A DNA stretch of 64,000 nt, taken from contig JAFDWH010000021.1 of assembly GCA_018268595.1 (NCBI GenBank), positions 186,001 to 250,000 on the forward strand, in the 5' to 3' direction. The DNA is from Actinomycetota bacterium. Lineage in GTDB: Bacteria; Actinomycetota; Thermoleophilia; Solirubrobacterales; Solirubrobacteraceae. The position numbers and the translations under genes were made by a program. Below, piece after piece: positions 9,094 to 16,882 of this stretch; the stretch's first letter is position 1; every line of letters begins with the position of its first letter. The notes below the pieces were generated by a model that saw only the letters and a list, made by a program, of their open reading frames with translations, had not been told where the DNA came from and did no database searches.

Positions 9094-9708
9094 ATGACCA
9101 CACGTCTCAAGCGCATGGCCGGCCTCGCCGGCGCGGCGGTCCTCGGCGCCGCCCTCTGGTGGCGCCGCAACCCGTCGGCGTGCCCGTACAACCAGCGCTT
9201 CTGGGTGCAGGCGCCGCATCCGCTGATCACGCGCCCGCGGCTGCGCGAGGCGCTCGCGCCGGCGCCCGGCCAGCGGCTGCTGGAGGTGGGGCCGGGGACC
9301 GGCTACTACGCGCTCGAGGTCGCGGGCTGGATCGCGCCCGGCCATCTCGACGTCTTCGACGTGCAGCAGGAGATGCTCGACCACACGCTGCTGCGCGCCG
9401 AGCAGCGCGGCATCGCGAACATCGTCGCGCTGCAGGGCGACGCGCGCTCGCTGCCGTTCGAGGACGACACGTTCGACGCCGCCTACCTCGTGACGGTGCT
9501 GGGCGAGATCCCCGACCAGCAGGCGGCGCTGCGCGAGCTGGCGCGCGTCGTGCGGCCGGACGGCCGCGTCGTCGTCGGCGAGCTGTTCGGCGACCCGCAC
9601 TGGGTCAGCCCGCGCAAGCTGCGCGAGCGCGCGGAGCGCGCGGGCCTGCGCTTCGAGCAGCGCCTCGGCAGCCCGCTCGGCTACTTCGCGCGCTTCGCGC
9701 CGCGCTGA
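9094..9708 (+). CDS. Membrane-anchored class I SAM-dependent methyltransferase
   Basis: A 204-residue methyltransferase. Residues 9-24 are hydrophobic (LAGAAVLGAALWWRR), a probable N-terminal anchor, followed by the SAM-binding motif LLEVGPGTGYYALEV (63-77), FDVQQEML, the motif LQGDARSLPFEDDTFDAAY and the post-motif EIPDQQAALRELARVVRPDG of the UbiE/Methyltransf_11 type. A lipid or quinone-like substrate would fit the anchor, but this is inference. Divergent from the MBL gene with only 32 bp between starts, so the promoters must overlap. Confidence 0.85.
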   Translation: MTTRLKRMAGLAGAAVLGAALWWRRNPSACPYNQRFWVQAPHPLITRPRLREALAPAPGQRLLEVGPGTGYYALEVAGWIAPGHLDVFDVQQEMLDHTLLRAEQRGIANIVALQGDARSLPFEDDTFDAAYLVTVLGEIPDQQAALRELARVVRPDGRVVVGELFGDPHWVSPRKLRERAERAGLRFEQRLGSPLGYFARFAPR

Positions 9709-9724
9709 GCTGTAGCGCGCACGC

Positions 9725-10126
9725 CTACTGCTTGCGCGCGATCGCCTCCGCCAGCTCGCCCTTCGTCATGCGCGAGCGGCCCGTGACGTCGAGCTTGGCG
9801 GCGCGCTCGTACAGCTCCCGCTTCGTGTGGCCCTCGACGTCGACGCCGCCGTACGTCTTGCCGACGTTCTGCCGCGCACGCGGATTCTTCGCGCGCGGGT
9901 CGGACGGGCCCTTTCTGGCCTTCGGCTGCCAGCGGTCGCCGACCTTCTCGAAGCTGTGCTTGAGCGCGGCGTACGCGACGCGGTGCGCGCGCTCGCCCTC
10001 GCCGTGCTCCTTCACGGCGGAGTCGTGCGCCTTCGCGAACGTGCGCTGCGCCTTCGCGGGCGAGCGCTTGAGCGTGTCCGGCAGCTCGCTCTGCTTGGCG
10101 GTGCCGCGTGCGGTGGTCTTCGGCAT
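9725..10126 (-). CDS. ChaB-family protein with Rho N-terminal-like domain
   Basis: The 133-residue basic protein starts MPKTTARGTAKQSELPDTLKRSP and contains a ChaB-type stretch (AQRTFAKAHDSAVKEHGEGERAHRVAYAALKHSFEKVGDRW, about 27-67), then a Lys/Arg-rich linker and a SAP/Rho-N-like helix pair at the end (TKRELYERAAKLDVTGRSRMTKGELAEAIARKQ). ChaB was named as a cation-transport regulator in E. coli but its role is unclear; in actinobacteria the fusion with Rho-N is common beside stress proteins. A strong AAGGAGGAACC site precedes the ATG. Downstream of the DUF892 gene in the same direction, 18 bp apart, so probably co-transcribed. Confidence 0.85.
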   Translation of the reverse strand: MPKTTARGTAKQSELPDTLKRSPAKAQRTFAKAHDSAVKEHGEGERAHRVAYAALKHSFEKVGDRWQPKARKGPSDPRAKNPRARQNVGKTYGGVDVEGHTKRELYERAAKLDVTGRSRMTKGELAEAIARKQ

Positions 10127-10144
10127 CGTGGTTCCTCCTTCGGC

Positions 10145-11122
10145 TCAGCCGGTCGCGCCGACGGCCGCGAGCGAGGCGTCGACGGCGACGTCGAACAGCG
10201 CGTGCAGCGTCTCGGCGGCCGCGCGCTCGTCGCCGAGGATCCGCCGCGCGGCATCGGCCGCCTGGGCGTCGCCGGCCGCCTCGGCGACGTGCACGAGCTG
10301 CTCGTAGCCGCCGATCTCGAGGTGCTCGAAGGCGTACGCGAACGCCGCCAGCTTGCCGGGCGTGTCGGCCTGCGACTGGAAGAACAGGCCGAGGTTGAGC
10401 GCGCCGGCTCTGAGCGCGGCGTCCTTCAGCCGCGACGGCGACGCGTGCCGCGCGTCGAGCAGCTCGTCGACCGCCGCCAGGTGCGCGCGCGACTCGTCGA
10501 GGTGGTCGGCGTAGGCGCGCTCCAGCCGCGCGTCGCCGCCGATCGAGGAGGCTCGCTCCAGCAGCGTGACGCCCTGCGACTCGAGCGCGTGCGCGTCGGC
10601 GAGGTAGGTCGCGAGCCGCGCGCCGGGATCGTCGCGCGCGCCCGCCTCGAGCGACGCGGCGGCGGTGCGCGGGAACCTCGCCTCGATCCGCGCCGCCATC
10701 GCCGCCTCCTCGCCACGGATGCGGTGCGCGACGACGGCCGTCTCGTGGTCGCCGGCCGCGTCGGCGAGCCGCGCGAGCAGCTCGTAGGCGGCCAGCTCGA
10801 GGTGCTCGTAGGAGAACGCGTGCGCGGCGAGCTTGCCGGGCGTGTCCGCCTGCACGCGCGCGAACAGCGCGAAGGCGGCGCCGCCCGCCTCGCCCGCGAG
10901 GTCTCTCAGGCCGGACGGCTTCGCCCCGTGGGCGTCGAGCCGCTCGCGCACGAGCCGCTCGTGCACGCGCGTCTCGACCTCGTGGTCGCGCAGCGCGAGC
11001 TTGAGCGCGTCCTCGCCGGCGATCGCCGGCGCGCGCTCGAGCTGCGCCAGCGCCATCTGCTCCAATGCGTGCGCGTCGCGCAGCGACGCGACGAGCTGTT
11101 CCTCCAGCGTGCGGTTCGTCAT
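10145..11122 (-). CDS. Duplicated DUF892 (YciF-type) ferritin-like protein
   Basis: Two ferritin-like four-helix DUF892 units in one 325-residue chain, residues ~5-160 and ~165-320. Both contain the same landmarks: DAHALE(Q/S)..., then QADTPGKLAA followed by (S/A)(Y/F)EHLE...YE.L. Single-domain YciF proteins are stress-induced and bind di-iron; this tandem may fold as an internal dimer. ATG 11120-11122 (MTNRTLEEQL) matches the family N-terminus; the open frame upstream is ignored. Followed at 18 bp by the ChaB gene. Probably a general-stress protein (inference from family). Confidence 0.85.
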   Translation of the reverse strand: MTNRTLEEQLVASLRDAHALEQMALAQLERAPAIAGEDALKLALRDHEVETRVHERLVRERLDAHGAKPSGLRDLAGEAGGAAFALFARVQADTPGKLAAHAFSYEHLELAAYELLARLADAAGDHETAVVAHRIRGEEAAMAARIEARFPRTAAASLEAGARDDPGARLATYLADAHALESQGVTLLERASSIGGDARLERAYADHLDESRAHLAAVDELLDARHASPSRLKDAALRAGALNLGLFFQSQADTPGKLAAFAYAFEHLEIGGYEQLVHVAEAAGDAQAADAARRILGDERAAAETLHALFDVAVDASLAAVGATG

Positions 11123-11208
11123 GTCGGGGACTGGTACCCCGCCGTCGCGCACGCGAACGCCCGGCGTGTCAGCGTGGCGCGCCACGCCGTCCCGGTAGCG
11201 TCCTGGCG

Positions 11209-12030
11209 GTGGACACCGCCTTCACGCCCGCGCACCGCGGCGGCTCCGGCGAGCCGCTGCTGTTGCTGCACGGCTTCACCGACACGTGGCGCACGTGGGA
11301 GCTGGTGCTGCCGGCGCTCGAGCGCGCGCACGACGTGCTGGCGATCACGCTCGCCGGCCACGCGGGCGGCCCGCCGATCGACGGCGCGGAGACCGAGCAG
11401 GCGCTGGTCGACGCGGCCGAGCGCGCGCTCGACGCGGTTGGCTGGCAGACGGCGCACGTCGTCGGCAACTCGCTCGGCGGCTACGTCGCGTTGAAGCTGG
11501 CGGAGCGCGGGCGGGCCAAGCGCGTCGTCGCGCTCGCGCCGGCCGGCGGCTGGGCGCCGGGCGACAGAGCCGCGCGCGACACGCTCGCCTACTTCCGCAT
11601 GATGCAGCAGCTGCTGCCGGAGGCGGCGCCGCGCGCGGAGCAGATCGTCAGCACGCCGGAGGGGCGGCGCCGCGCGACGCTGATGGCGGCGGAGCGCTAC
11701 GAGCACATCCCGCCGGCGCTGCTCGCGCACCAGATCCGCGGCGCGGCCGGCTGCCCGGCAGCGCCCGGCCTGATCGCGTTCGCGCTGCGCGAGGGCTGGA
11801 GCGTCGACGCGGAGCGGATCGCCTGCCCGCTGCGGTTCGTGTGGGGAACCGAGGACAAGCTGCTGCACTGGCCCGGCGCGGCGGTCGCCTACCGCGAGCG
11901 CTTCCCGCAGGCGGAGTGGGTCGAGCTGGAGGGCGTCGGCCACTGCCCGCAGCTCGACGTGCCGCTCGAGACGGCGGAGCTGATCCTCGGCTTCACCGCT
12001 CGGTCGGCGTCCCCGGCGCGTGCCGGGTGA
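11209..12030 (+). CDS. Alpha/beta-fold hydrolase
   Basis: A 273-residue serine hydrolase. GTG 11209 gives MDTAFTPAHRGGSGEPLLLLHGFTDTW; LLLHGF is the oxyanion-hole strand, VVGNSLGGYVALKLA carries the nucleophile elbow (GNSLGG), and the acid and histidine appear in VWGTEDKLL and GVGHCPQLD. Residues ~150-215 form the cap. Substrate unknown. Its 3' end overlaps the convergent globin gene by 38 bp. No operon partner. Confidence 0.87.
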   Translation: MDTAFTPAHRGGSGEPLLLLHGFTDTWRTWELVLPALERAHDVLAITLAGHAGGPPIDGAETEQALVDAAERALDAVGWQTAHVVGNSLGGYVALKLAERGRAKRVVALAPAGGWAPGDRAARDTLAYFRMMQQLLPEAAPRAEQIVSTPEGRRRATLMAAERYEHIPPALLAHQIRGAAGCPAAPGLIAFALREGWSVDAERIACPLRFVWGTEDKLLHWPGAAVAYRERFPQAEWVELEGVGHCPQLDVPLETAELILGFTARSASPARAG

Positions 12031-12475
12031 CGACGAGGCGCGGGTCGGGAAGCGCCTCGCCGGCGTCCGCGCCGAGCGGCGGCGCGGGGTAGGACTGCAG
12101 CCGCCGGTGGAACGCCTGCGCGACGCGCAGCGCGTGCGCCTTCGCGAGCTCCGCGGTCGGGCCGGCGAACAGCTCGTCGACCGTCTCGCTCCACAGCGCG
12201 AGCCAGCGCCCGAAGTGCCCGGCGCGCAGGTTCGCCTTCGCGTGCAGCCGCGCGTGCGGCTCGAACGGCGTGCCGCTGTAGGACTTCGTCCCCAGCAGCA
12301 CCGTCTCCCAGAAGGCGGCGATCTGCGGGACGTGCGCCTCCAGGTCGAGTCTCGCGACGTCGGTGAACAGCCAGCCGATGATCGGGTCGTCCATCGCCTT
12401 CGCGTAGAAGGCGCGCACGAGCCGCTCGCAGTCGGCGGCGGTGGCGACGTCGGGACGGTCGGCCGGGGCGGTCAT
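11993..12475 (-). CDS. Truncated haemoglobin, group III type
   Basis: A 160-residue 2-over-2 globin. The sequence has CERLVRAFYAKAMDDPIIGWLF (helix A/B), VPQIAAFWETVLLG (FWE.vLlg, helix C/E) and RLHAKANLRAGHFGRWLALWSETVDELF, with the proximal histidine in the F helix (AGHFGRWL). These fit group III truncated globins (TrHbP). The ~30-residue C-terminal tail (GADAGEALPDPRLVVTRH) is longer than usual. Likely binds O2, NO or sulfide; role not shown by context. Confidence 0.85.
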   Translation of the reverse strand: MTAPADRPDVATAADCERLVRAFYAKAMDDPIIGWLFTDVARLDLEAHVPQIAAFWETVLLGTKSYSGTPFEPHARLHAKANLRAGHFGRWLALWSETVDELFAGPTAELAKAHALRVAQAFHRRLQSYPAPPLGADAGEALPDPRLVVTRHAPGTPTER

Positions 12476-12547
12476 GCCACGAATGATGGCGACCTCGCGC
12501 CCGCATCGGCGGTCAGGGCGCCGGACGCGATTACGACGAGACCGAGT

Positions 12548-12553
12548 GGGTAG
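12548..12553 (+). promoter_or_regulatory. Possible general-stress -10 element (GGGTAG)
   Basis: GGGTAG 30 bp upstream of the SRPBCC start, the same hexamer and nearby CTCAT bases as the better candidate at 13924-13948. No GTTT is found at the expected distance, so this is weak. Confidence 0.25.
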
Positions 12554-12582
12554 CTCATGCAGGAAGCGATGAGGAGGGAGAC

Positions 12583-13713
12583 ATGTCCCGGGACCTCAGC
12601 GATTTCGGCGACACGATCGGCTCGGCGTTGGGAGCGGTCGCACGTAGGGCGACGGAAGCGGCCTCGCAGAACGGGCGCGGCAGAGCCGCGCACGACGGCC
12701 CGCTCTCCGGCATGCGCGGGGTCGTCGCGGGCGCGGCGGTGGCCGCCGCCGCCCCGATCGCGGCGAAGGGCGCCGGCAAGGCGGTGCGCAACGCGGTAGG
12801 GAAGCGGGTCGGCGATCCGGTGGGAGCTGTGAAGGACGCGGCCGGCGGCACGGTCGAGAGAGCGGCCGAGAGCGCGAAGGGCGCCGTCGGCGATGTCGTG
12901 GAGCAAAAGGTCGACCAGGCCGGCGGCGTGCCGGGCGTGATCAAGGAGGCGGGCAAGCAGATGCTTACAGGCGGTGGCAAGTCGAAGGGCACCCCCGGCG
13001 TCGGGAAGGGACGGCGGATGCCGGTGCAGCAGGCCGTCGACGTCGCGGTGCCGCTGGAGGTCGCCTACAACCAGTGGACGCAGTTCGAGGAGTGGCCGCA
13101 GTTCATGCACCGCGTGATGCAGGTCACCCAGGAGGACGACTGCACCGTCTCCTTCAAGACGAAGATGTGGGGGATGTCGAAGCAGTTCGTCGCCCAGATC
13201 GTTGAGCAGCGACCCGACGAGCGCATCCAGTGGAACGCGGGCGAGGGCGTCACGCACACCGGCGTGGTGACGTTCCACGAGCTCGCCCCGCGCCTCACGC
13301 GCGTCCAGGTCTCGCTCGACGTCGAGCCCGGCTCGCTGATCGAGAAGGCGGCGCGCGGGATGCGCCACGTGAAGCGCGCCGTGCGCGCCGACCTGGCGCG
13401 CTTCAAGGCGTTCATCGAGCTGCAGGAGATCGAGACGGGCGCGTGGCGCGGCACGATCCACGACGGCGAGGTCGTCGAGCAGCACGAGCGCAGCTACGAC
13501 CGCGGGCGCGACTACGCGGACGTGGACGACATCCAGGACCGCGAGAGCTCCCACGCGCCGCGCAGACCCGCGTCGGCCGGCGCGAGATCCGCCTCGGCGA
13601 GACGCAGAGGCAGCGGCGGACGCACGCGCAGCCGCTCCGACGGCGAGCACGCGAGACGCCCGTCCGGCAGACGGCCGCGTCGCAGACGCGCGGGCGCGAG
13701 CGGCGGCCGCTAG
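12583..13713 (+). CDS. SRPBCC-family protein with disordered basic tail
   Basis: A 376-residue protein in three parts: an Ala/Gly-rich N-terminal ~130 residues with amphipathic 11-mer-like stretches (AAGGTVERAAESAKGAVGDVVEQ), an SRPBCC (START/polyketide-cyclase-like) domain at ~145-285 (VDVAVPLEVAYNQWTQFEEWPQFMHRV to LARFKAFIELQ), and a very basic Arg/Ser tail. The Yxx(W/F)xxFExWPxFM motif is typical of the SRPBCC proteins seen next to actinobacterial gas-vesicle clusters; no gvpA-like gene is in view. Good GAGGAGGG site before the ATG. First gene of a one-direction cluster to 17068. Role unknown. Confidence 0.75.
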   Translation: MSRDLSDFGDTIGSALGAVARRATEAASQNGRGRAAHDGPLSGMRGVVAGAAVAAAAPIAAKGAGKAVRNAVGKRVGDPVGAVKDAAGGTVERAAESAKGAVGDVVEQKVDQAGGVPGVIKEAGKQMLTGGGKSKGTPGVGKGRRMPVQQAVDVAVPLEVAYNQWTQFEEWPQFMHRVMQVTQEDDCTVSFKTKMWGMSKQFVAQIVEQRPDERIQWNAGEGVTHTGVVTFHELAPRLTRVQVSLDVEPGSLIEKAARGMRHVKRAVRADLARFKAFIELQEIETGAWRGTIHDGEVVEQHERSYDRGRDYADVDDIQDRESSHAPRRPASAGARSASARRRGSGGRTRSRSDGEHARRPSGRRPRRRRAGASGGR

Positions 13714-13728
13714 GCGGGAGCGCGCGCG

Positions 13729-13863
13729 ATGCGCAAGCTCCTCGGCCGCGTGGCGATGGAGCGCGCGACCGGCAAGCGGCCGGCGCCGACGCGCGCCGCC
13801 GCGGCGGCGTTCGCCGTCGGCGCCGGGGCGGCGGTCCTCACGTACCGGCTGCTGCGTCACTGA
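13729..13863 (+). CDS. Small membrane protein (44 aa)
   Basis: ATG 13729 to TGA 13863 encodes MRKLLGRVAMERATGKRPAP followed by a single hydrophobic Ala/Gly/Val helix and YRLLRH. It lies 15 bp after the SRPBCC stop with a GCGGGAG site, in step with the cluster. Coding assignment rests on position, ribosome site and codon pattern; function unknown. Confidence 0.55.
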   Translation: MRKLLGRVAMERATGKRPAPTRAAAAAFAVGAGAAVLTYRLLRH

Positions 13864-13985
13864 CGCGCGGCAAAGCATGAATTGAGCGCGTTCGCGCCAA
13901 GCGATTGAGTCGCCTCCGACACCGTTTGTCGGCGGGGCTCATGGGTAGCCCAATACAAGCAACTCCACGAGAGGGTGAGGACCAC
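13797..13985. other. Gap with candidate stress promoter
   Basis: The stretch after the 44-aa gene up to 13985 holds no other gene; its informative part is the promoter candidate at 13924-13948. The start of this span overlaps the small gene's 3' end. Confidence 0.3.
13924..13948 (+). promoter_or_regulatory. Sigma-B-type promoter candidate
   Basis: GTTT (13924-13927), 15 bases, GGGTAG (13943-13948), 37 bp upstream of the next start. This matches the GTTT-N14-17-GGGTA pattern of actinobacterial general-stress sigma factors and suits a cluster ending in CsbD. Inferred by eye only. Confidence 0.45.
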
Positions 13986-14513
13986 ATGGCCACGACGAGC
14001 TCGCAGGAGCGGCCGAGGCGCAGAGCATCCGCCGGCGGCAGCGCGCGCCAGCGCGTGAGAGCGAACGGGCGCCCGGCCGACGCGCCGGCCAGAGCGCGGC
14101 AGCGGACGAGCGCCGCCTCCGCCAGAGCGCGGCAGCAGACGAGCGACACCGCCGCAGACGCCACCGGAACGCTTCAGCAGGCCGCCGACAAGGCCAAGGG
14201 GCCGGCGCTCGTGGGCGGCGCCGCGCTCGCGGCCGTCGCAGGAGGCGTCGCGCTGGTGCGCAACGGCCGCCGCAGCAGAAAGGGCATCTCGCTGCCGTCG
14301 CTCGGCAAGAAGCGGCGCGGCATCCAGATGCCCCACGTGGCGATGCCGCATCTCCCGCATCGCTCCGACGGCGACACCGCGGAGACGCTGCTCGCGACCG
14401 CGAAGGCGCTCGGCGCGGCGGCGGTCGAGGTCGGCAGGGTCGGCTATCGCGCGGGCGAGCTGGCCACCGAGGTCCGGCGCATGCGCGAGCAGGTCGCGCG
14501 CAGCCGCGACTGA
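13986..14513 (+). CDS. Basic membrane-associated protein of unknown function
   Basis: The 175-residue product begins with ~70 disordered Arg/Ala/Ser residues (ARARQRTSAASARARQQTS), then one hydrophobic helix (GPALVGGAALAAVAGGVALV, ~78-97), a basic Gly/Lys loop (RKGISLPSLGKKRRGIQMP) and a helical C-terminus (AETLLATAKALGAAAVEVGRVGYRAGELATEVRRMREQVARS). ATG 13986 has a GAGAGGGTGAGG site; the upstream open frame has none. It probably tethers something to the membrane or nucleoid, but nothing in the sequence proves it. Same operon direction as its neighbours. Confidence 0.6.
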   Translation: MATTSSQERPRRRASAGGSARQRVRANGRPADAPARARQRTSAASARARQQTSDTAADATGTLQQAADKAKGPALVGGAALAAVAGGVALVRNGRRSRKGISLPSLGKKRRGIQMPHVAMPHLPHRSDGDTAETLLATAKALGAAAVEVGRVGYRAGELATEVRRMREQVARSRD

Positions 14514-14534
14514 TCGCCGACCGGAGGAGGCCCC

Positions 14535-15200
14535 ATGGCCGACGGCAAGAGCAACGGGCGCTCGTCCTCGCGCGCCGCGCGCGGCAGAGGGGAGCTCCCC
14601 GACTACTCGATCCTCGATCCGCGCGACCTCCCGCCCGGGCCCGACGTCCTGCTGGACGTCCCGGTGGTGAAGGTCGACGAGATCGACGTCGAGGTCGACG
14701 ACCTGCGCGCGCAGGTGGCCGTGGTGGCCGAGGTGCGCGACCTCGTGCAGATCAGCGTCGGCGCCGAGGCGAGCCTCGGCAGAGTCGAGCTGAAGATCGA
14801 GGGCGTCGAGGCGCAGGCGCTGCTGAAGGCGCGGCTCGACAACGTCACGCTGATCCTCGAGCGCGTCCTCACGACGCTCGACCGCAACCCCGAGCTGCTC
14901 GAGAGCCTCGGGCGGACGGTCGAGCAGGTCGGCGAGGGCGGCGGACGGCTGCTGTCGGAGACCGGCGAGGCGGTCGATCAGATCGGCGAGGGCGCCGAGG
15001 GCGCCGTCGAGGACGTCGGCCGTGGCGCCGGCCAGGCGGTCGGTGAGGTCGGCGAGGGCGCCGGCGAGGCCGTCCAGCAGGTCGGCGAGGGCGCGCAGCA
15101 AGGCGTCGCCGGCGTCGGCCGGGGCGTGCGACAGGCGACCGAGGGGCTCGCGCAGGGCGGCCCGCCGAGTCGGCGCAGACGCAGAAGAAGAGGCGGCTGA
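14535..15200 (+). CDS. Paralogous repeat protein A (hendecad repeats)
   Basis: A 221-residue protein with two parts. Residues ~38-120 are a compact domain (DVLLDVPVVKVDEIDVEVDDLRA ... GVEAQALLKARLDNVTLILERVLTTLDRNPELLESLGRT). Residues ~125-205 form 11-residue amphipathic repeats of the type xVGxGAGxAVx. The tail is Arg-rich. The next gene is a clear paralogue (same domain, same repeats), so the pair arose by tandem duplication. Preceded by GGAGGAGG; the last base of its TGA is the first base of the next ATG (TGATG). I recall relatives near actinobacterial gas-vesicle genes but cannot confirm it; no function is known to me. Confidence 0.65.
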   Translation: MADGKSNGRSSSRAARGRGELPDYSILDPRDLPPGPDVLLDVPVVKVDEIDVEVDDLRAQVAVVAEVRDLVQISVGAEASLGRVELKIEGVEAQALLKARLDNVTLILERVLTTLDRNPELLESLGRTVEQVGEGGGRLLSETGEAVDQIGEGAEGAVEDVGRGAGQAVGEVGEGAGEAVQQVGEGAQQGVAGVGRGVRQATEGLAQGGPPSRRRRRRRGG

Positions 15201-16375
15201 TGGCGGCGCAGCGGACGAGACGACGCAGCAGCGGCGGGGCGAGCAGAGACGTCACCGCACGGCAGGCGAGAGGCGCGCAGCGCGGCGAGCGTCGCGGCGG
15301 CCGCCGCGCGTCGGAGCAGACGGAGCGCTACCGCTTCGCGCAGAACGTCGCGGGCGCCGGCACCGCCGCCGAGCGCGAGTACGAGACGTACGCGCGCGAG
15401 GGCGCCGACGATCCGCGCGGCGACCCGGACGTGCTGCTCGACGTGCCGGTCGTCAAGGTCGACTCGATCCACCTCCAACTCGACGAGCTCGACGCGCACG
15501 TCTCGCTGCTCGCGAGAGTGCTCGACCTCGTGCGACTGAGCGTCGGCGTCGACGTCCATCTCGGCCGGCTGCGCGTCGACGTCAAGGGCGTCGAGGCGCA
15601 GGCGCTGCTGAAGGTCCGCCTCGAGCGCGTGACCGCGATCGTCGACCGCGTCCTCACGACGCTCGACCGCAACCCCGAGCTGCTGCAGAGCCTCGGCCGC
15701 ACGCTCGAGGACGTCGGCGAGGGCGCCGGCCGCGCGCTCGGCGAGACCGGCGAAGCCGTCGAAGAGGTCGGCCGCGGCGCCAAGGGCGCCGTGCGCGACG
15801 TCGGCTCCGGCGCGGGCCGGGCGGTCGGCGACGTGGGCTCCGGTGCGGGGCGGGCGGTCGGCGACGTCGGCGCGGGCGCGGGCCAGGCCGTCGGCGACGT
15901 CGGCGAGGGCGCCGGTCAGGCGGTCGGCCAGCTCGACCAGACCGTCCAGGGCGCCGGGCAGACCGCCGGTCAGGCGGTCGGCGGCCTCTCGGAGGGCGGC
16001 AGCGCCGCGCTCGGCGAGCTCGAGCAGGCGGTGGTCGGCGCGCTCCACGGCGGCAACGGCGGCGGCGCCGATCCGCGCGCGCTGGTCGAGGCCGCCAGCC
16101 CGCGCAACGTCGCGCGGCTCGCCGCCAAGTACATCGTCCAGGAGCTGAAGCAGGCCGCCGCGGAGGAGACCAAGGAGCTCGGGCTGGCCGCGACGCGCAA
16201 GGCGATCGAGCTCGGCGAGCGGCGCCGGCAGCAGAAGGCCGAGGAGCAGCACGCGACGGTCGCCGCGCGGCGCGTGGCGCAGGAGCTGGGCGTGGACCTC
16301 GACGCGGTCGAGGGCAGCGGCCCCGACGGCCGCATCACGATCCGCGACGTGCGCCACGCGCACGAGGGGTCGTGA
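15200..16375 (+). CDS. Paralogous repeat protein B with C-terminal E3-binding-like domain
   Basis: A 391-residue paralogue of the preceding protein. After a basic N-terminus, residues ~73-165 repeat the domain PDVLLDVPVVKVDSIHLQLDELDAHVSLLARVLDLV ... KGVEAQALLKVRLERVTAIVDRVLTTLDRNPELLQSL. Residues ~170-275 are 11-residue repeats (DVGSGAGRAVG and variants). A helical segment follows, and the last ~40 residues (VAARRVAQELGVDLDAVEGSGPDGRITIRDVRHA) are a textbook peripheral-subunit/E3-binding domain, normally found in 2-oxoacid dehydrogenase E2 chains. No lipoyl or acyltransferase domain is present, so it is probably reused as a docking or nucleic-acid-binding module. It overlaps the next gene as GTGA. 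Confidence 0.7.
   Translation: MAAQRTRRRSSGGASRDVTARQARGAQRGERRGGRRASEQTERYRFAQNVAGAGTAAEREYETYAREGADDPRGDPDVLLDVPVVKVDSIHLQLDELDAHVSLLARVLDLVRLSVGVDVHLGRLRVDVKGVEAQALLKVRLERVTAIVDRVLTTLDRNPELLQSLGRTLEDVGEGAGRALGETGEAVEEVGRGAKGAVRDVGSGAGRAVGDVGSGAGRAVGDVGAGAGQAVGDVGEGAGQAVGQLDQTVQGAGQTAGQAVGGLSEGGSAALGELEQAVVGALHGGNGGGADPRALVEAASPRNVARLAAKYIVQELKQAAAEETKELGLAATRKAIELGERRRQQKAEEQHATVAARRVAQELGVDLDAVEGSGPDGRITIRDVRHAHEGS
15797..15928 (+). repeat. Four 33-bp tandem repeats (11-residue units)
   Basis: Starts at 15797, 15830, 15863 and 15896. Each encodes DVG(S/A/E)GAG(R/Q)AVG. Bases vary mostly at third positions, so selection is on the protein. Degenerate units flank the block and appear in the upstream paralogue. 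Confidence 0.8.
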
Positions 16376-16659
16376 CGGCGGTGCGCAAGGGCGACCCCGA
16401 TCGCGTCGACGCGCCCGACGTCGAGATCGGCGCCCGCGTGCGCGCCCGCGCGCTGCGGTTCCGCGACAAGCCGCAGACGCACGTCGAGCTGCGCGGCGAG
16501 GTCAAGGAGCGGGGCCGCCGGCGGGAGGACGTGGAGACCGCCTCGGGCAGCGAGCGGGCGAACCTGCCGCAGGAGGTCGAGCCGGGCGTGACCTACCGCG
16601 ACGTCGACGTCCGCTGGCGCGCGACCGCTCGCCTGCGCGACCGAGCGGCCGATGTCTGA
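16372..16659 (+). CDS. Conserved-looking small protein (95 aa), function unknown
   Basis: GTG 16372 overlaps the previous stop (GTGA), implying coupling. The product begins MTAVRKGDPDRVDAPDVEIGARVRARALRFRDKPQTHVELRGE and ends in a charged strand-rich segment (YRDVDVRWRATARLRDRAADV). No membrane segment. Alternating charged and hydrophobic residues (VTYRDVDVRWRATARL) suggest a beta structure. The gene is too short for the open frame shown around it and is recognised from the overlap and codon pattern. Probably works with the two repeat proteins upstream. Confidence 0.6.
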   Translation: MTAVRKGDPDRVDAPDVEIGARVRARALRFRDKPQTHVELRGEVKERGRRREDVETASGSERANLPQEVEPGVTYRDVDVRWRATARLRDRAADV

Positions 16660-16719
16660 CCGCCGCTGCGTGGCTTCGCGCGCGGCGGGTAACTGTCGGA
16701 ACGAAAGGAGGTGAGGAGC

Positions 16720-16851
16720 ATGTTGTGGCTGATCCTCGGTGTCGTGCTGCTGATCATCGCGATCGCCGGCGGGGTGATCATCCATCCGATCCTCTTCGTG
16801 ATCGCGATCTTGGCGCTTGTGATGTTCCTGATGCGCTCGCGTTACGCGTGA
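16720..16851 (+). CDS. Small hydrophobic protein (43 aa, two membrane helices)
   Basis: MLWLILGVVLLIIAIAGGVIIHPILFVIAILALVMFLMRSRYA: two hydrophobic helices joined by a GGVIIHP turn. This is the short hydrophobic protein commonly seen beside CsbD in actinobacteria. A near-perfect AAAGGAGGTGAGG site lies 6 bp before the ATG. Too short for usual ORF cut-offs. Probably membrane stress related, by association. Confidence 0.75.
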   Translation: MLWLILGVVLLIIAIAGGVIIHPILFVIAILALVMFLMRSRYA

Positions 16852-16882
16852 GCGAGTGAATTACGACGGGAAGGAGCCGGCG

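Noticed and set aside
15797-15928. CRISPR array
   Set aside because: The 33-bp units are contiguous, without spacers, and encode a protein repeat.
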